DNA from: Verrucomicrobiota bacterium
GTDB taxonomy: Bacteria > Verrucomicrobiota > Verrucomicrobiia > Limisphaerales > JAHEOI01
Reading direction: 5' to 3'
NCBI GenBank assembly: GCA_018610125.1
Contig: JAHEOI010000367.1
Span: 1-27,325, forward strand
Length of the DNA: 27,325 nt
A program made the position numbers and the translations under genes. The notes under the pieces were generated by a model. It worked only from the letters and a program-made list of their open reading frames with translations, was not told where the DNA came from and searched no databases. How positions within the stretch are numbered: position 1 is the stretch's first letter; each line of letters starts with the position of its first letter. Positions 8,542 to 16,090 of the stretch are shown here, piece after piece.

Positions 8542-9564
8542 ATGGTGAGAGTTGGAATTGTCGGTCTTGGCTTCATGTCCACCACGCACATCAAGGCCTA
8601 CCGAAAACTGTCAAATGCCGCCATTACGGCGATCTGCAATCCCAGTGGACGCCGTTTGGATGGTGATCTTTCCGATGTGCAAGGCAACATTGGCTCGCAA
8701 GAGCCGTTGAAGCTCGACATGTCTCAGGTGAAGGCGTATCGGCATCTGGACGAGCTCTTGGAAGATCCGAATGTCGACTTGGTGGACATTTGCTCACCGA
8801 CGCATCATCATGCCGACCACGCGGTGAAGGCATTACATTCGGGCAAGCATGTGCTTTGTGAGAAGCCGTTGACACGGCACGCTCAGAGTGCCGAGCCGAT
8901 TCTCAAGGCCGCGGCGGAAGCAAAAGGCTGCTTCATGACCGCTATGTGCCTGCGTTTCTGGCCGGATTGGCAATTCCTTAAGGAGGCCGTGACCGACGAG
9001 CGTTACGGCAAATTGCTCGGGGCGCGGTTTCGTCGAGTGGCGGAGCCACCTGCATGGGGCGGCGACAATTACTTCGACGGAACCAAATCCGGCGGGGCGC
9101 TCGTGGACCTGCACATTCACGACACGGACTTTATTCAATTCCTGTTTGGGCGGCCGGAAGGGGTCTACTCCACCGGCTATTCCAAGTTTAGCGGGGCGGT
9201 CGATCATGTGGTGACTCAATACAAAGTCGCGGATGGCGCGATGGTCTTTGCCGAAGGCGGTTGGGCGATGACGCCAGGCTTCGGCTTCACGATGTCGTAT
9301 ACCGCGAATTTCGAGCGAGCGACCATCGACTACGATATAGGCCGGGGGGCAGAGGCCCTTAAGGTTTACCAAGAGGGGAAAGCCCCGGAAACACCCGACG
9401 TCGGTGGCGGCGATGGCTACTATGGGGAGCTCAAATATCTCATCGACTGCATCGAGCAGGGCGCTCGCCCGACCATCATCACGCCGGAGGAAGGCAAATC
9501 GGCGGTTGAGATTTGCGAAGCCGAAGAGCGCTCCGTCCAAAGCAAGGAGTTTGTGAGACTCTAG
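8542..9564 (+). CDS. Gfo/Idh/MocA family NAD(P)-dependent oxidoreductase
   Basis: A 340-aa dehydrogenase of the glucose-fructose oxidoreductase family, probably oxidising a sugar or polyol ring hydroxyl. The N-terminal Rossmann motif VGIVGLGFMSTTHI (residues 4-17) directly follows ATG 8542. Translation from TTG 8461 would add 27 residues that do not resemble the family. The family lysine motif is present as CEKPL (E107-K108-P109). The catalytic helix contains VDLHIHDTDF (about 189-197). The third Rossmann-loop position is Ser rather than the usual Gly or Ala. It lies 99 bp after the TIM-barrel gene and is convergent with the radical SAM gene, whose end is 53 bp away. Confidence 0.9.
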   Translation: MVRVGIVGLGFMSTTHIKAYRKLSNAAITAICNPSGRRLDGDLSDVQGNIGSQEPLKLDMSQVKAYRHLDELLEDPNVDLVDICSPTHHHADHAVKALHSGKHVLCEKPLTRHAQSAEPILKAAAEAKGCFMTAMCLRFWPDWQFLKEAVTDERYGKLLGARFRRVAEPPAWGGDNYFDGTKSGGALVDLHIHDTDFIQFLFGRPEGVYSTGYSKFSGAVDHVVTQYKVADGAMVFAEGGWAMTPGFGFTMSYTANFERATIDYDIGRGAEALKVYQEGKAPETPDVGGGDGYYGELKYLIDCIEQGARPTIITPEEGKSAVEICEAEERSVQSKEFVRL

Positions 9565-9617
9565 AGGAAAGAAAGGAGGAAGATGCATTGAAGGAAAGGG
9601 GCTTTGGTGTGTCCTAC

Positions 9618-10928
9618 TCAAGCCGCAGTGTGAAGGCGTTTCTGGATATCGACGTAGTGGCGTCGCCGGCGGGCATAGATTTGCTGATTGTAAAGCTCGC
9701 GGAAGAGAAACATCATCCCCTCTTCAAGCTCGGCAGGAGACATCTGTTTCGGGTAAAAATTGAGGTCGAATAGGGTGCATCGGTCCCAGAACGTCTCTTC
9801 GAAGAGCCTGCCTTCTTGCTTGAGTCGGTGGTAAAGCCGTGTGTTGGGAAACGGCGTCAGTACAGTGACTTGGGACTCGAGCAAATTGGTCTCGAGAATG
9901 AAATCGCGAATTTTCTCAAAGGAGTCGGGGGTGTCGCCGTCAAGGCCGAGGATAAAGCAGCCATTGACCGAGATGCCATGGGACTGGAGGGAGTCGATGG
10001 CACGGCGATATTGGTCCCGCCGTTTCCATTTCCAGTTGGAACGATCCAAGTTGTCGAGGCTTTCGGAGAAGATGCTTTCGAATCCGATCAAGACTTGGCG
10101 ACAGCCACTTTTGGCAAGGAGCTCGATCAGCTCGGGATCGTCAGCGACCGACACATCCGCCTCGGTAAACCATGGTATATCCCGCTTGGCCATCTCTTTG
10201 AGAAAGGCCTTTGCCCATGCCTTGTTCACGAACGTGTTGTCATCCGCGAGCTCCAGAAATGGGTGATCCCAAAGTCGGGCGATTCGGTCTATTTCCTGCA
10301 TGACTTGTTTGACGGGCTTGATGCGATAGCGTCCCAAGACCTTGGAAGCGGCGCAAAACTCACAATCGAGAGGGCACCCCCGGCTTGTTTGAACTGTCAG
10401 CCGATTGTAGCGGCTGATATCGAGAAGCTCATAACGCGGGACCGGGGCCGTGGAAAGGTCGTACCGGTATCGCGTCGAAGCCCGGTAAAACGGCTTTAGC
10501 CGTCGTTGCCTGGCGTCGTCGACAATCCGAGGCCAAACCGGCTCGCCTTCGCCGACGCAGACCGCATCCGAATGCGCCTTGGCTTCCTGTGGCATCAAGG
10601 TGGCGTGCAATCCCCCGATGACGACGGGGGTTCCGACCGAGCGGTAGCGATCGGCCAGCGCGTAACAATCATAAGCCATGGCAGTGAACGTCGAGAGTGC
10701 CACAAGGTCGACATCCGTTTCGAGCCCGTGCTGAGTGATGTCGTCGACTTCCCGGTAACGGAATTCCACGTCGCCCGGGGTGCATGCGGCCAACGTCAGT
10801 CCGGCCAGGCTTGGCAACGAAGAAATGACCTCCCCTCGCTCGACGAACCCGGGGAGCGTGATCCCGAGCTCCTTTAGAGATTGCGAAACAATCCGAACGC
10901 CACTCATGGAAATAAAAAGAATTGTCAT
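9618..10928 (-). CDS. B12-binding domain radical SAM enzyme
   Basis: A 436-aa protein. The N-terminal half (about 30-140) has the Rossmann-like cobalamin-binding layout of the BchE/HpnR/ladderane-associated group (VDLVALSTFTAM, VVIGGLHATLMPQEA, VCVGEGEP). A radical SAM domain follows with the CxxxCxxC cluster motif at C185, C189 and C192 (SRGCPLDCEFCAAS). Relatives methylate or rearrange unactivated carbons, often on lipids or tetrapyrroles. The start ATG is preceded by AAAGGAG with good spacing. It is the last gene of a three-gene minus-strand set after a membrane protein and an acyl carrier protein, so an acyl-ACP substrate is a reasonable inference. A 135-bp gap with a palindromic repeat separates it from the ACP gene. 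Confidence 0.88.
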   Translation of the reverse strand: MTILFISMSGVRIVSQSLKELGITLPGFVERGEVISSLPSLAGLTLAACTPGDVEFRYREVDDITQHGLETDVDLVALSTFTAMAYDCYALADRYRSVGTPVVIGGLHATLMPQEAKAHSDAVCVGEGEPVWPRIVDDARQRRLKPFYRASTRYRYDLSTAPVPRYELLDISRYNRLTVQTSRGCPLDCEFCAASKVLGRYRIKPVKQVMQEIDRIARLWDHPFLELADDNTFVNKAWAKAFLKEMAKRDIPWFTEADVSVADDPELIELLAKSGCRQVLIGFESIFSESLDNLDRSNWKWKRRDQYRRAIDSLQSHGISVNGCFILGLDGDTPDSFEKIRDFILETNLLESQVTVLTPFPNTRLYHRLKQEGRLFEETFWDRCTLFDLNFYPKQMSPAELEEGMMFLFRELYNQQIYARRRRHYVDIQKRLHTAA

Positions 10929-11023
10929 ATCAGCTCCTTTATTGAATCTGATTCCGATGCGTCGCTTGTTGCCTGCCGCAACGCCTTGTTATCAATATTT
11001 GCAAAATGGCCTGCACGGATAAG

Positions 11024-11049
11024 CAAAGTAGAAGCGGCTGCCAGCCGCT
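11024..11049. repeat. Dispersed palindromic repeat, family B, copy 1
   Basis: This 26-nt stretch is identical to the reverse complement of 20558-20583. The core is a perfect 9-bp inverted repeat, AAGCGGCTG (11032-11040) and CAGCCGCTT (11042-11050), around a single base, with outer AGCAAA/TTTGCT arms extending it. It lies 14 bp past the stop codon of the ACP gene and could act as a 3' stabilising hairpin between ACP and the radical SAM gene. Confidence 0.8.
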
Positions 11050-11063
11050 TGTTTTGCTCCTCT

Positions 11064-11309
11064 TTATGGTGCAGGAATGTTTGCAAAGAACGCTATCTTG
11101 TCGGCGATATCCCGAGGTGTTTTAAGGCCGAGCAATTCGATCTCCGGGATTGCGACACCGAGCTCGGTCTCCAGAGTCGCCACCAGCTCGAGGGTCCGGA
11201 GCGAATCGATACCGAGATCCCGATAAAGATCGCTATTGGGTTGAATTTGGTCGGGAGAGACCCGACTTACCTGGGCAACCAACTCGCAAATTCTCTGGTC
11301 GATGGTCAT
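11064..11309 (-). CDS. Acyl carrier protein, probably dedicated to this locus
   Basis: An 81-aa acyl carrier protein. The phosphopantetheine attachment serine is S36 in LGIDSLRTLEL. The helical layout (NSDLYRDLGIDSL, LELVATLETELGVAIPE, PRDIADKIAFF) is the normal four-helix ACP. It differs from a housekeeping AcpP in having Arg-Thr after the DSL, where the usual acidic DT stands, and it sits far from fab genes. Both points suggest a specialised carrier. A strong AGGAGG site precedes the ATG and overlaps the stop codon of the membrane-protein gene (12-nt gap), so the two are probably co-translated. The likely cargo is a fatty acyl chain acted on by the neighbouring radical SAM enzyme or Aas-type protein; this is inference. 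Confidence 0.9.
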   Translation of the reverse strand: MTIDQRICELVAQVSRVSPDQIQPNSDLYRDLGIDSLRTLELVATLETELGVAIPEIELLGLKTPRDIADKIAFFANIPAP

Positions 11310-11321
11310 TATAGGTTCCTC

Positions 11322-11747
11322 CTAACGCAAAAAGCCCCACGCGATAATCAGATTGCCGAGCAGCACCGCCGAAGCCGGTATGGGTAAGACAAGCTTTGCC
11401 GGACGAAACGCCGCCGCCGTCAGGCAGAGCAGCGGTACACCGATTGCGCCGGCGATCATCACGTAGGCGGCGGTCCGTTTCCAGCCGTCGGAGAGCATTG
11501 CCTCATCGATGTGCATCCCGAACAGGATGTTAATCACCGACAACATAATGAAGGCAATATGCCCGAGGCGGATCAGCCGACGGGGGCCGGCGCTGTAACC
11601 GCCGAGCCATTCGGCGGCATCCCGTCGCGGATGAAATCCAAAGGGCTCCGCTTTGATTCCCATTAAGAGCCCCGAGATGAAGCCCAAATTCATCCAGGCC
11701 CATCCGAATGCGATATTGAGATCACCGATGGCATTGCTTTCCAACAT
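11322..11747 (-). CDS. Small integral membrane protein, four predicted membrane segments
   Basis: I do not recognise the family of this 141-aa protein. It shows four hydrophobic segments at about residues 13-31, 60-78, 90-110 and 118-139. A basic loop (FHPRRDAAEWL...GPRRLIRLGH) falls between the first two and a short acidic loop (HIDEAMLSDGWKR) between the second and third. No signal peptide or catalytic motif is evident. It is the first gene of the set membrane protein, ACP, radical SAM, and its stop codon lies inside the ribosome binding site of the ACP gene. That tight linkage suggests a role in handling the lipid product or anchoring the enzymes at the membrane. Confidence 0.75.
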   Translation of the reverse strand: MLESNAIGDLNIAFGWAWMNLGFISGLLMGIKAEPFGFHPRRDAAEWLGGYSAGPRRLIRLGHIAFIMLSVINILFGMHIDEAMLSDGWKRTAAYVMIAGAIGVPLLCLTAAAFRPAKLVLPIPASAVLLGNLIIAWGFLR

Positions 11748-11856
11748 AACGACCGGTTTTCATTTGAATTGAGGAGCGAGAGCCAAAGGCTTCACTCGAT
11801 GTCATCGGTGATACCCTACTCGGGTGTTGGCCGGGGTGGGTAATCGAAAATACTGC

Positions 11857-11881
11857 TTAAATCGATCGATTAAATCGATTG
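11857..11881. repeat. Short palindrome and direct repeat at the end of the LysR gene
   Basis: AATCGATCGATT at 11860-11871 is a perfect 12-bp palindrome. TTAAATCGAT occurs at 11857-11866 and again at 11870-11879. It overlaps the LysR stop codon and lies about 110 bp upstream of the membrane-protein start, so it could be an operator or only a low-complexity AT patch. Confidence 0.35.
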
Positions 11882-12748
11882 CAGCTCTCGGGCACGATTC
11901 CTTAGCTCTGCCAAAAGGGCCTTCGTGATTTGCGGGAGCTCGTCGCGCCACATTGCCCCGATGGTAACCTTGGCAAAATCGTTCAAGGGCAAGGTGCGTA
12001 TGGGCGCGTCGTCGTTGCGAAGCGGCAGATTGACGCTCAGGCCAATACCAAAATCATAGCGGGTGTAGGCTTCAACCAGATCGAGCGAATTGACTTCGAT
12101 GGTCGCCGGCCAATCGATGCCACGCTGATTCAATCCATGTTGGAAGGTCTTTCGAAGGGCTTCATTCTCGGGAAGGCCGATCAGCTTTTCACGGATGCGG
12201 TCTTGATTGAGGATCTCATCGGCGGAGGTGAATTTCGAGCTGGTCGGCACCAGCAGGGCGAGCGAGAGCTCGAGGAATCGCTCCACTTTGATGCCGGAGG
12301 GAGGTTTTCCGACGACCAGGGTCACACCCAGGTCGATTTCCCGATTCTCGAGCCAGCGCTCGATCTCACTCTGGGTTCCTTCGCGAAGGCTCAGCCGGAA
12401 GTCGGGGTGCTGCTGCCGAAGGGTCGTCAAGCTTTGGGGGAGGTAGTCGCGCAGGATGACGTTCGATGCCGCGAGACGCACCACTTCCTTGGGGTGGCCT
12501 TGGATCTGTTTCGCCACATGGTCCAGATTCTCGAAAAAGGGCTGGATAAAGGCAAATAGCTCTTCGCCTTGGCTGGTCAATCGAAAGGGGCGCCTTTGGA
12601 AAAGCTGGGCTCCCAGGTAATCTTCGAGCTGGGAAATCTGCCCGCTAACCGCCGGTTGTTGAATTCCGTACGGCATATGACGGACCGCTTCGCGGATGCC
12701 GCCAAAGCGTGCGACATAGTAAAAGAGCTCGAGATGATGAATGTTCAT
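11870..12748 (-). CDS. LysR-family transcriptional regulator
   Basis: A 292-aa DNA-binding regulator. Residues 3-62 form the winged helix-turn-helix typical of the family (HLELFYYVARFGGIREAV, QPAVSGQISQLEDYLGAQLFQRRPFRLTSQGEEL). Residues about 90-285 form the periplasmic-binding-protein-like effector domain (VRLAASNVILRDYLPQSL, IDLGVTLVVGKP, IGLSVNLPLR). No Shine-Dalgarno sequence stands before the ATG. It is divergent from the aas-like gene across 146 bp and lies upstream, in the same direction, of the membrane protein/ACP/radical SAM set. Control of one or both lipid operons is therefore likely under the usual LysR logic. The inducer is unknown. Confidence 0.9.
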   Translation of the reverse strand: MNIHHLELFYYVARFGGIREAVRHMPYGIQQPAVSGQISQLEDYLGAQLFQRRPFRLTSQGEELFAFIQPFFENLDHVAKQIQGHPKEVVRLAASNVILRDYLPQSLTTLRQQHPDFRLSLREGTQSEIERWLENREIDLGVTLVVGKPPSGIKVERFLELSLALLVPTSSKFTSADEILNQDRIREKLIGLPENEALRKTFQHGLNQRGIDWPATIEVNSLDLVEAYTRYDFGIGLSVNLPLRNDDAPIRTLPLNDFAKVTIGAMWRDELPQITKALLAELRNRARELQSI

Positions 12749-12856
12749 GGTACTGCATTCTATCGCGAGGGACCGTGCCGCATCCAGTTCTGCCGCAGGC
12801 GTATCGAGCCACCTTAGGGTCTCTCCGGACGGCGCTATCGGCGGCGGACGGCGATG

Positions 12857-12865
12857 TGGTAAAAT
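12857..12865 (+). promoter_or_regulatory. Possible extended -10 promoter of the aas-like gene
   Basis: TGGTAAAAT fits the extended -10 pattern TGnTATAAT with one mismatch. It would start transcription near 12872, leaving a leader of about 23 nt that includes the GGAG ribosome binding site before ATG 12895. No good -35 box is present, as is common for extended -10 promoters. Confidence 0.35.
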
Positions 12866-12894
12866 GGTTTCAAACCTGTAAACGGAGATCGACG

Positions 12895-15057
12895 ATGGAT
12901 GCCAAGAGACGGATTGGACGGTTGGTAAGGCGGGTGCTGAGGTGGTTGTTGAAGTGGGCTTACGGATTCGAGGCGTATGGCGAAGAGGTTGCCGAGGTTA
13001 GCGGTCCGGTTTTACTGATTCCCAACCATGTCTCATGGGTGGACTGGGTTTTCGTCGGGGCCTGTCTGGACGATGACTGGCGTTTCGTTACATCGAGTGT
13101 CGTTGCCGAGACAAGCTTCGTTCATCGCTGGGTGATGCGAAACCGGAGAACATTCCCGATTGATATCCATTCCCCGTATGGGGCCAGGCACATGGCCGAC
13201 TACTTAAAAGGGGGTGGCCGACTGGTATTGTTTGCCGAAGGCCGGATGTCCGTGACCGGGACGTTGATGAAACTCTTCGAGGGCACAGGCTTTTTACTGT
13301 TTAAAACCGACTCGAAGGTCATCACGTGCTATCTTCGCGGCGCCAATCGGCTGCCGTGGACCCGGCACGCCGGGTGGTACCGGTGGTTCCCCAAAGTGAC
13401 GCTCCATTTCAGTCCAATCCAAACACCGCCGGAACTGGGGCATGTTACCACCTGGCGGGCGCGCAAAGAGCTCACGCAATGGGTGTACGACAGGATGGTT
13501 GCCCAGCAGTTCGAGGTGGAAATGGCCTCAAGCGCCCCGACTGTCCCCGAAGCCGTGGTGGACATGGCGGTTCAACGACCCAAGCACCTCGTGGTCGAGG
13601 ATATGAACAACGCGCCCTTGAGCTACAGGCGGCTGTTGGCGGGAGCCGATCTGTTGCGACAACAATGGCGTTGGTGGCTGCCACAATCATTGGAGCGGGT
13701 TGGTGTCATGCTCCCCAACACACGCGGTACCCCGGTGGTGCTGTTAAGCCTGTGGCTGGAAGGGCGCGTTCCGGCCATTCTCAACTTCGCCACCGGGATG
13801 GCCACGCTTCTCAATAGCGCCAAACTGGCGGGATTGTCTTACATCATTACGTCGCGTGAGTTTGTGGCGCGAGCCAAGCTCGATCTGAAGCCGCTTGAGG
13901 AGATGCCGCTTCATCTGGTCTTTATCGAGGATGTCAGGGAGCGAATACCGCAGGTGAGTCAATGGGGCACCTTCCTGAAAGTATGGCTGAATCCGCGTGC
14001 GGTCCTCCAAAGCGCCTATAAGCCGGAGCAGACGGCGGTATTGCTGTTTACGAGTGGATCGGAAGGGCAGCCCAAAGGCGTGGCGTTGTCTCATCGCAAC
14101 CTGCTGGCCAACATCCGGCAGATGCTGGCGGTGGTGCCGGTCCGGGATACGGAGCGACTCTTCAATGCCCTGCCGCTTTTTCACAGCTTCGGGCTGACGC
14201 TGGGGACTTTGCTTCCCTTGGTGCGCGGCCTCTACACGTTCCTTTATCCGTCACCACTGCATTACCGGGTGATTCCCAATATCGTTTACAGTCTGGATTG
14301 CACCATAATGATGGGGACCAATACCTTTCTCAACGGCTACGCCCGGAAGGCACATCCCTACGATTTTCGCTCACTCCAATACCTCTTTGCCGGCGCCGAG
14401 AAGCTTCAGGAAGGCACATTTCAGAAATGGGTCAGGCAATTCGGTGTCCGTACTTTAGAGGGATATGGCGCAACCGAATGCAGTCCGGTCATCAGCGTTA
14501 ACACGCCGATAACCCCCAAGATCGACTCGGCGGGGAGGCTGCTGCCGGGAATGGATTATCGGGTCGAGCCGGTCGAAGGGGTGGAAGATGCCGGGCGTCT
14601 GCTGGTTCGCGGGCCGAATGTGATGCAAGGCTATCTCAATCCCGAGGCCGATCAAAAGTTCCAAGCGTTGGACGGGTGGTACGATACCGGTGATATCGCC
14701 TCCGTGGATGACCAGGGATTTTTTCATATCCTCGGGCGATTGAAGCGCTTTGCCAAGATTAGCGGCGAAATGGTGAGCCTTGCCGCCATCGAGGAGGCTT
14801 TGGATGGGGCCTTTCCTCAATACGGCTTTCGACTGACCATTGCCATCGTTACCCGACACGATGAGCACAAGGGGGAAGTCTTGGCGGCGGTCGCCAACGA
14901 TTCTCGGCTCTCGCTGGGCGAGATCCGAGATGTTATCAAAAGCAAGGGATTTAGCAATCTTTGCGTGCCTCGAGAGGTCGAGTTTGTCCGTGACATCCCC
15001 CGATTGAGCACCGGCAAGATCGATCACCGGGCGCTCCAGCAGAGAAAACAAGATTGA
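12895..15057 (+). CDS. aas: Aas-type bifunctional lysophospholipid acyltransferase / acyl-ACP synthetase
   Basis: A 720-aa protein, against 719 aa for E. coli Aas. The N-terminal PlsC-like acyltransferase has the HX4D catalytic motif at H45-D50 (NHVSWVD) and the phosphate-binding FAEGRMS near 114-120. The C-terminal AMP-forming domain has LLFTSGSEGQPKG (about 383-395), EGYGATECSP and DGWYDTGDIA. It would activate fatty acids with ATP, load them on ACP and transfer them to lysophospholipid at the inner membrane. ATG 12895 is preferred over upstream in-frame codons because GGAG precedes it and the length matches. It is divergent from a LysR gene and sits beside a dedicated ACP and radical SAM enzyme. 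The binding-protein gene starts 31 bp downstream, so read-through is possible. Confidence 0.92.
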   Translation: MDAKRRIGRLVRRVLRWLLKWAYGFEAYGEEVAEVSGPVLLIPNHVSWVDWVFVGACLDDDWRFVTSSVVAETSFVHRWVMRNRRTFPIDIHSPYGARHMADYLKGGGRLVLFAEGRMSVTGTLMKLFEGTGFLLFKTDSKVITCYLRGANRLPWTRHAGWYRWFPKVTLHFSPIQTPPELGHVTTWRARKELTQWVYDRMVAQQFEVEMASSAPTVPEAVVDMAVQRPKHLVVEDMNNAPLSYRRLLAGADLLRQQWRWWLPQSLERVGVMLPNTRGTPVVLLSLWLEGRVPAILNFATGMATLLNSAKLAGLSYIITSREFVARAKLDLKPLEEMPLHLVFIEDVRERIPQVSQWGTFLKVWLNPRAVLQSAYKPEQTAVLLFTSGSEGQPKGVALSHRNLLANIRQMLAVVPVRDTERLFNALPLFHSFGLTLGTLLPLVRGLYTFLYPSPLHYRVIPNIVYSLDCTIMMGTNTFLNGYARKAHPYDFRSLQYLFAGAEKLQEGTFQKWVRQFGVRTLEGYGATECSPVISVNTPITPKIDSAGRLLPGMDYRVEPVEGVEDAGRLLVRGPNVMQGYLNPEADQKFQALDGWYDTGDIASVDDQGFFHILGRLKRFAKISGEMVSLAAIEEALDGAFPQYGFRLTIAIVTRHDEHKGEVLAAVANDSRLSLGEIRDVIKSKGFSNLCVPREVEFVRDIPRLSTGKIDHRALQQRKQD

Positions 15058-15088
15058 AAAGGGCTCAGCTCTTGCCTAGGATGCAATC

Positions 15089-16090
15089 ATGCATTCGCGA
15101 TTGAGTGATCTGTTTCTCGTCGGGCTGTTGGTGTTGGGCTTGTGTGGTTGTCAGCCGTCGGACGAAGACTCGGTAACGACCGACATTGCGGTCGTTCCAA
15201 AGGGGACGACCCATGAATTCTGGAAATCGATCCATGCCGGAGCTCTCAAGGCGCGCGAAGAGCTGACCAACGCCGGCCACGATGTCGAGATCACTTGGGA
15301 AGGCCCTTTAAAAGAAGATGATCGCGAGGGGCAGATCCAAGTCGTCGAGAATTTCACGACCCGGGAATTTGATGGCATAGTCCTGGCGCCGCTCGACTCC
15401 AAGGCGTTGGTCCGCCCGGTCGAGGCAGCCGTGAAGAGCGGAATTCCGGTCGTGATTGTCGACTCGGCATTGGAGAGTGAGACCCCGGTTAGCTTTGTTG
15501 CCACCGATAATTACAAGGGTGGACGCGTCGCGGGAGAGCACTTGGGTGAGCTTTTGGGAGGCAAGGGGGATGTCATCCTCCTACGCTACCAGGTCGGCTC
15601 GGCCAGCACTGAAAAGCGTGAGAAAGGGTTTATGGATGTCATGAAGGAGAGCTACCCCGGGATTAATATCCTCTCGGCTGACCAATATGCCGGTGCCACG
15701 CGAGAGACGGCCTATCAAAATGCCGAGTCCCTAATAAACCGATACGGCGATGAGGTGGAGGGGGTGTTTTGTCCATGCGAGCCGGTCACGGTGGCGATGA
15801 CCAAGGCATTGCGCGACTTTGAGCTGGCCGGCGGGCAGGTGAAGGTGGTCGGCTTCGATGCGAGCGATCAATCGGTGACTGACTTGAAAAAGGGCGATGT
15901 CCAGGCCTTGGTGGTCCAAGATCCCGTGCGAATGGGTCGACTTGGGGTCAAAACGCTTTTCAAGCACTTAAAAGGGAAGCGAGTCCGGGAGCGTATCGAT
16001 ACCGGAGTCACTTTGGTGACTCAGGAGAACATGGACGAGCCCGATGTCAAGAAGCTCCTTAACCCACCGCTTGAGCAATACCTCCAATGA
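15089..16090 (+). CDS. Sugar ABC transporter substrate-binding lipoprotein (ribose type)
   Basis: A 333-aa protein. A hydrophobic signal peptide ends in LGLCGC, a plausible lipobox with C21 as the lipidated residue, so it should be tethered in the periplasm. The mature part is a type I periplasmic binding protein of the RbsB-like group (TDIAVVPKGTTHEFWKSIHAGA, FDGIVLAPLDSKALVRPV, GIPVVIVDSAL, VVGFDASDQSV). These binding proteins deliver pentoses, hexoses or polyols to an RbsA/RbsC-type importer, but the specific sugar is not readable from sequence. TAGGA precedes the ATG. Its stop overlaps the ATPase start (ATGA), which shows an operon. Confidence 0.9.
   Translation: MHSRLSDLFLVGLLVLGLCGCQPSDEDSVTTDIAVVPKGTTHEFWKSIHAGALKAREELTNAGHDVEITWEGPLKEDDREGQIQVVENFTTREFDGIVLAPLDSKALVRPVEAAVKSGIPVVIVDSALESETPVSFVATDNYKGGRVAGEHLGELLGGKGDVILLRYQVGSASTEKREKGFMDVMKESYPGINILSADQYAGATRETAYQNAESLINRYGDEVEGVFCPCEPVTVAMTKALRDFELAGGQVKVVGFDASDQSVTDLKKGDVQALVVQDPVRMGRLGVKTLFKHLKGKRVRERIDTGVTLVTQENMDEPDVKKLLNPPLEQYLQ

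Noticed and set aside
9816..10499. A 227-aa plus-strand open frame opposite the radical SAM gene
   Set aside because: The minus-strand frame has clear B12 and radical SAM motifs and a strong ribosome site; the plus frame has neither.
11824..11869. Intrinsic terminator of the minus-strand LysR gene
   Set aside because: The palindrome at its 3' end is AT-rich and short, and no T-run follows on the minus strand.
12709..12894. N-terminal extension of the aas-like protein
   Set aside because: It overlaps the LysR start region, has no family similarity, and ATG 12895 with GGAG gives the normal 720-aa length.
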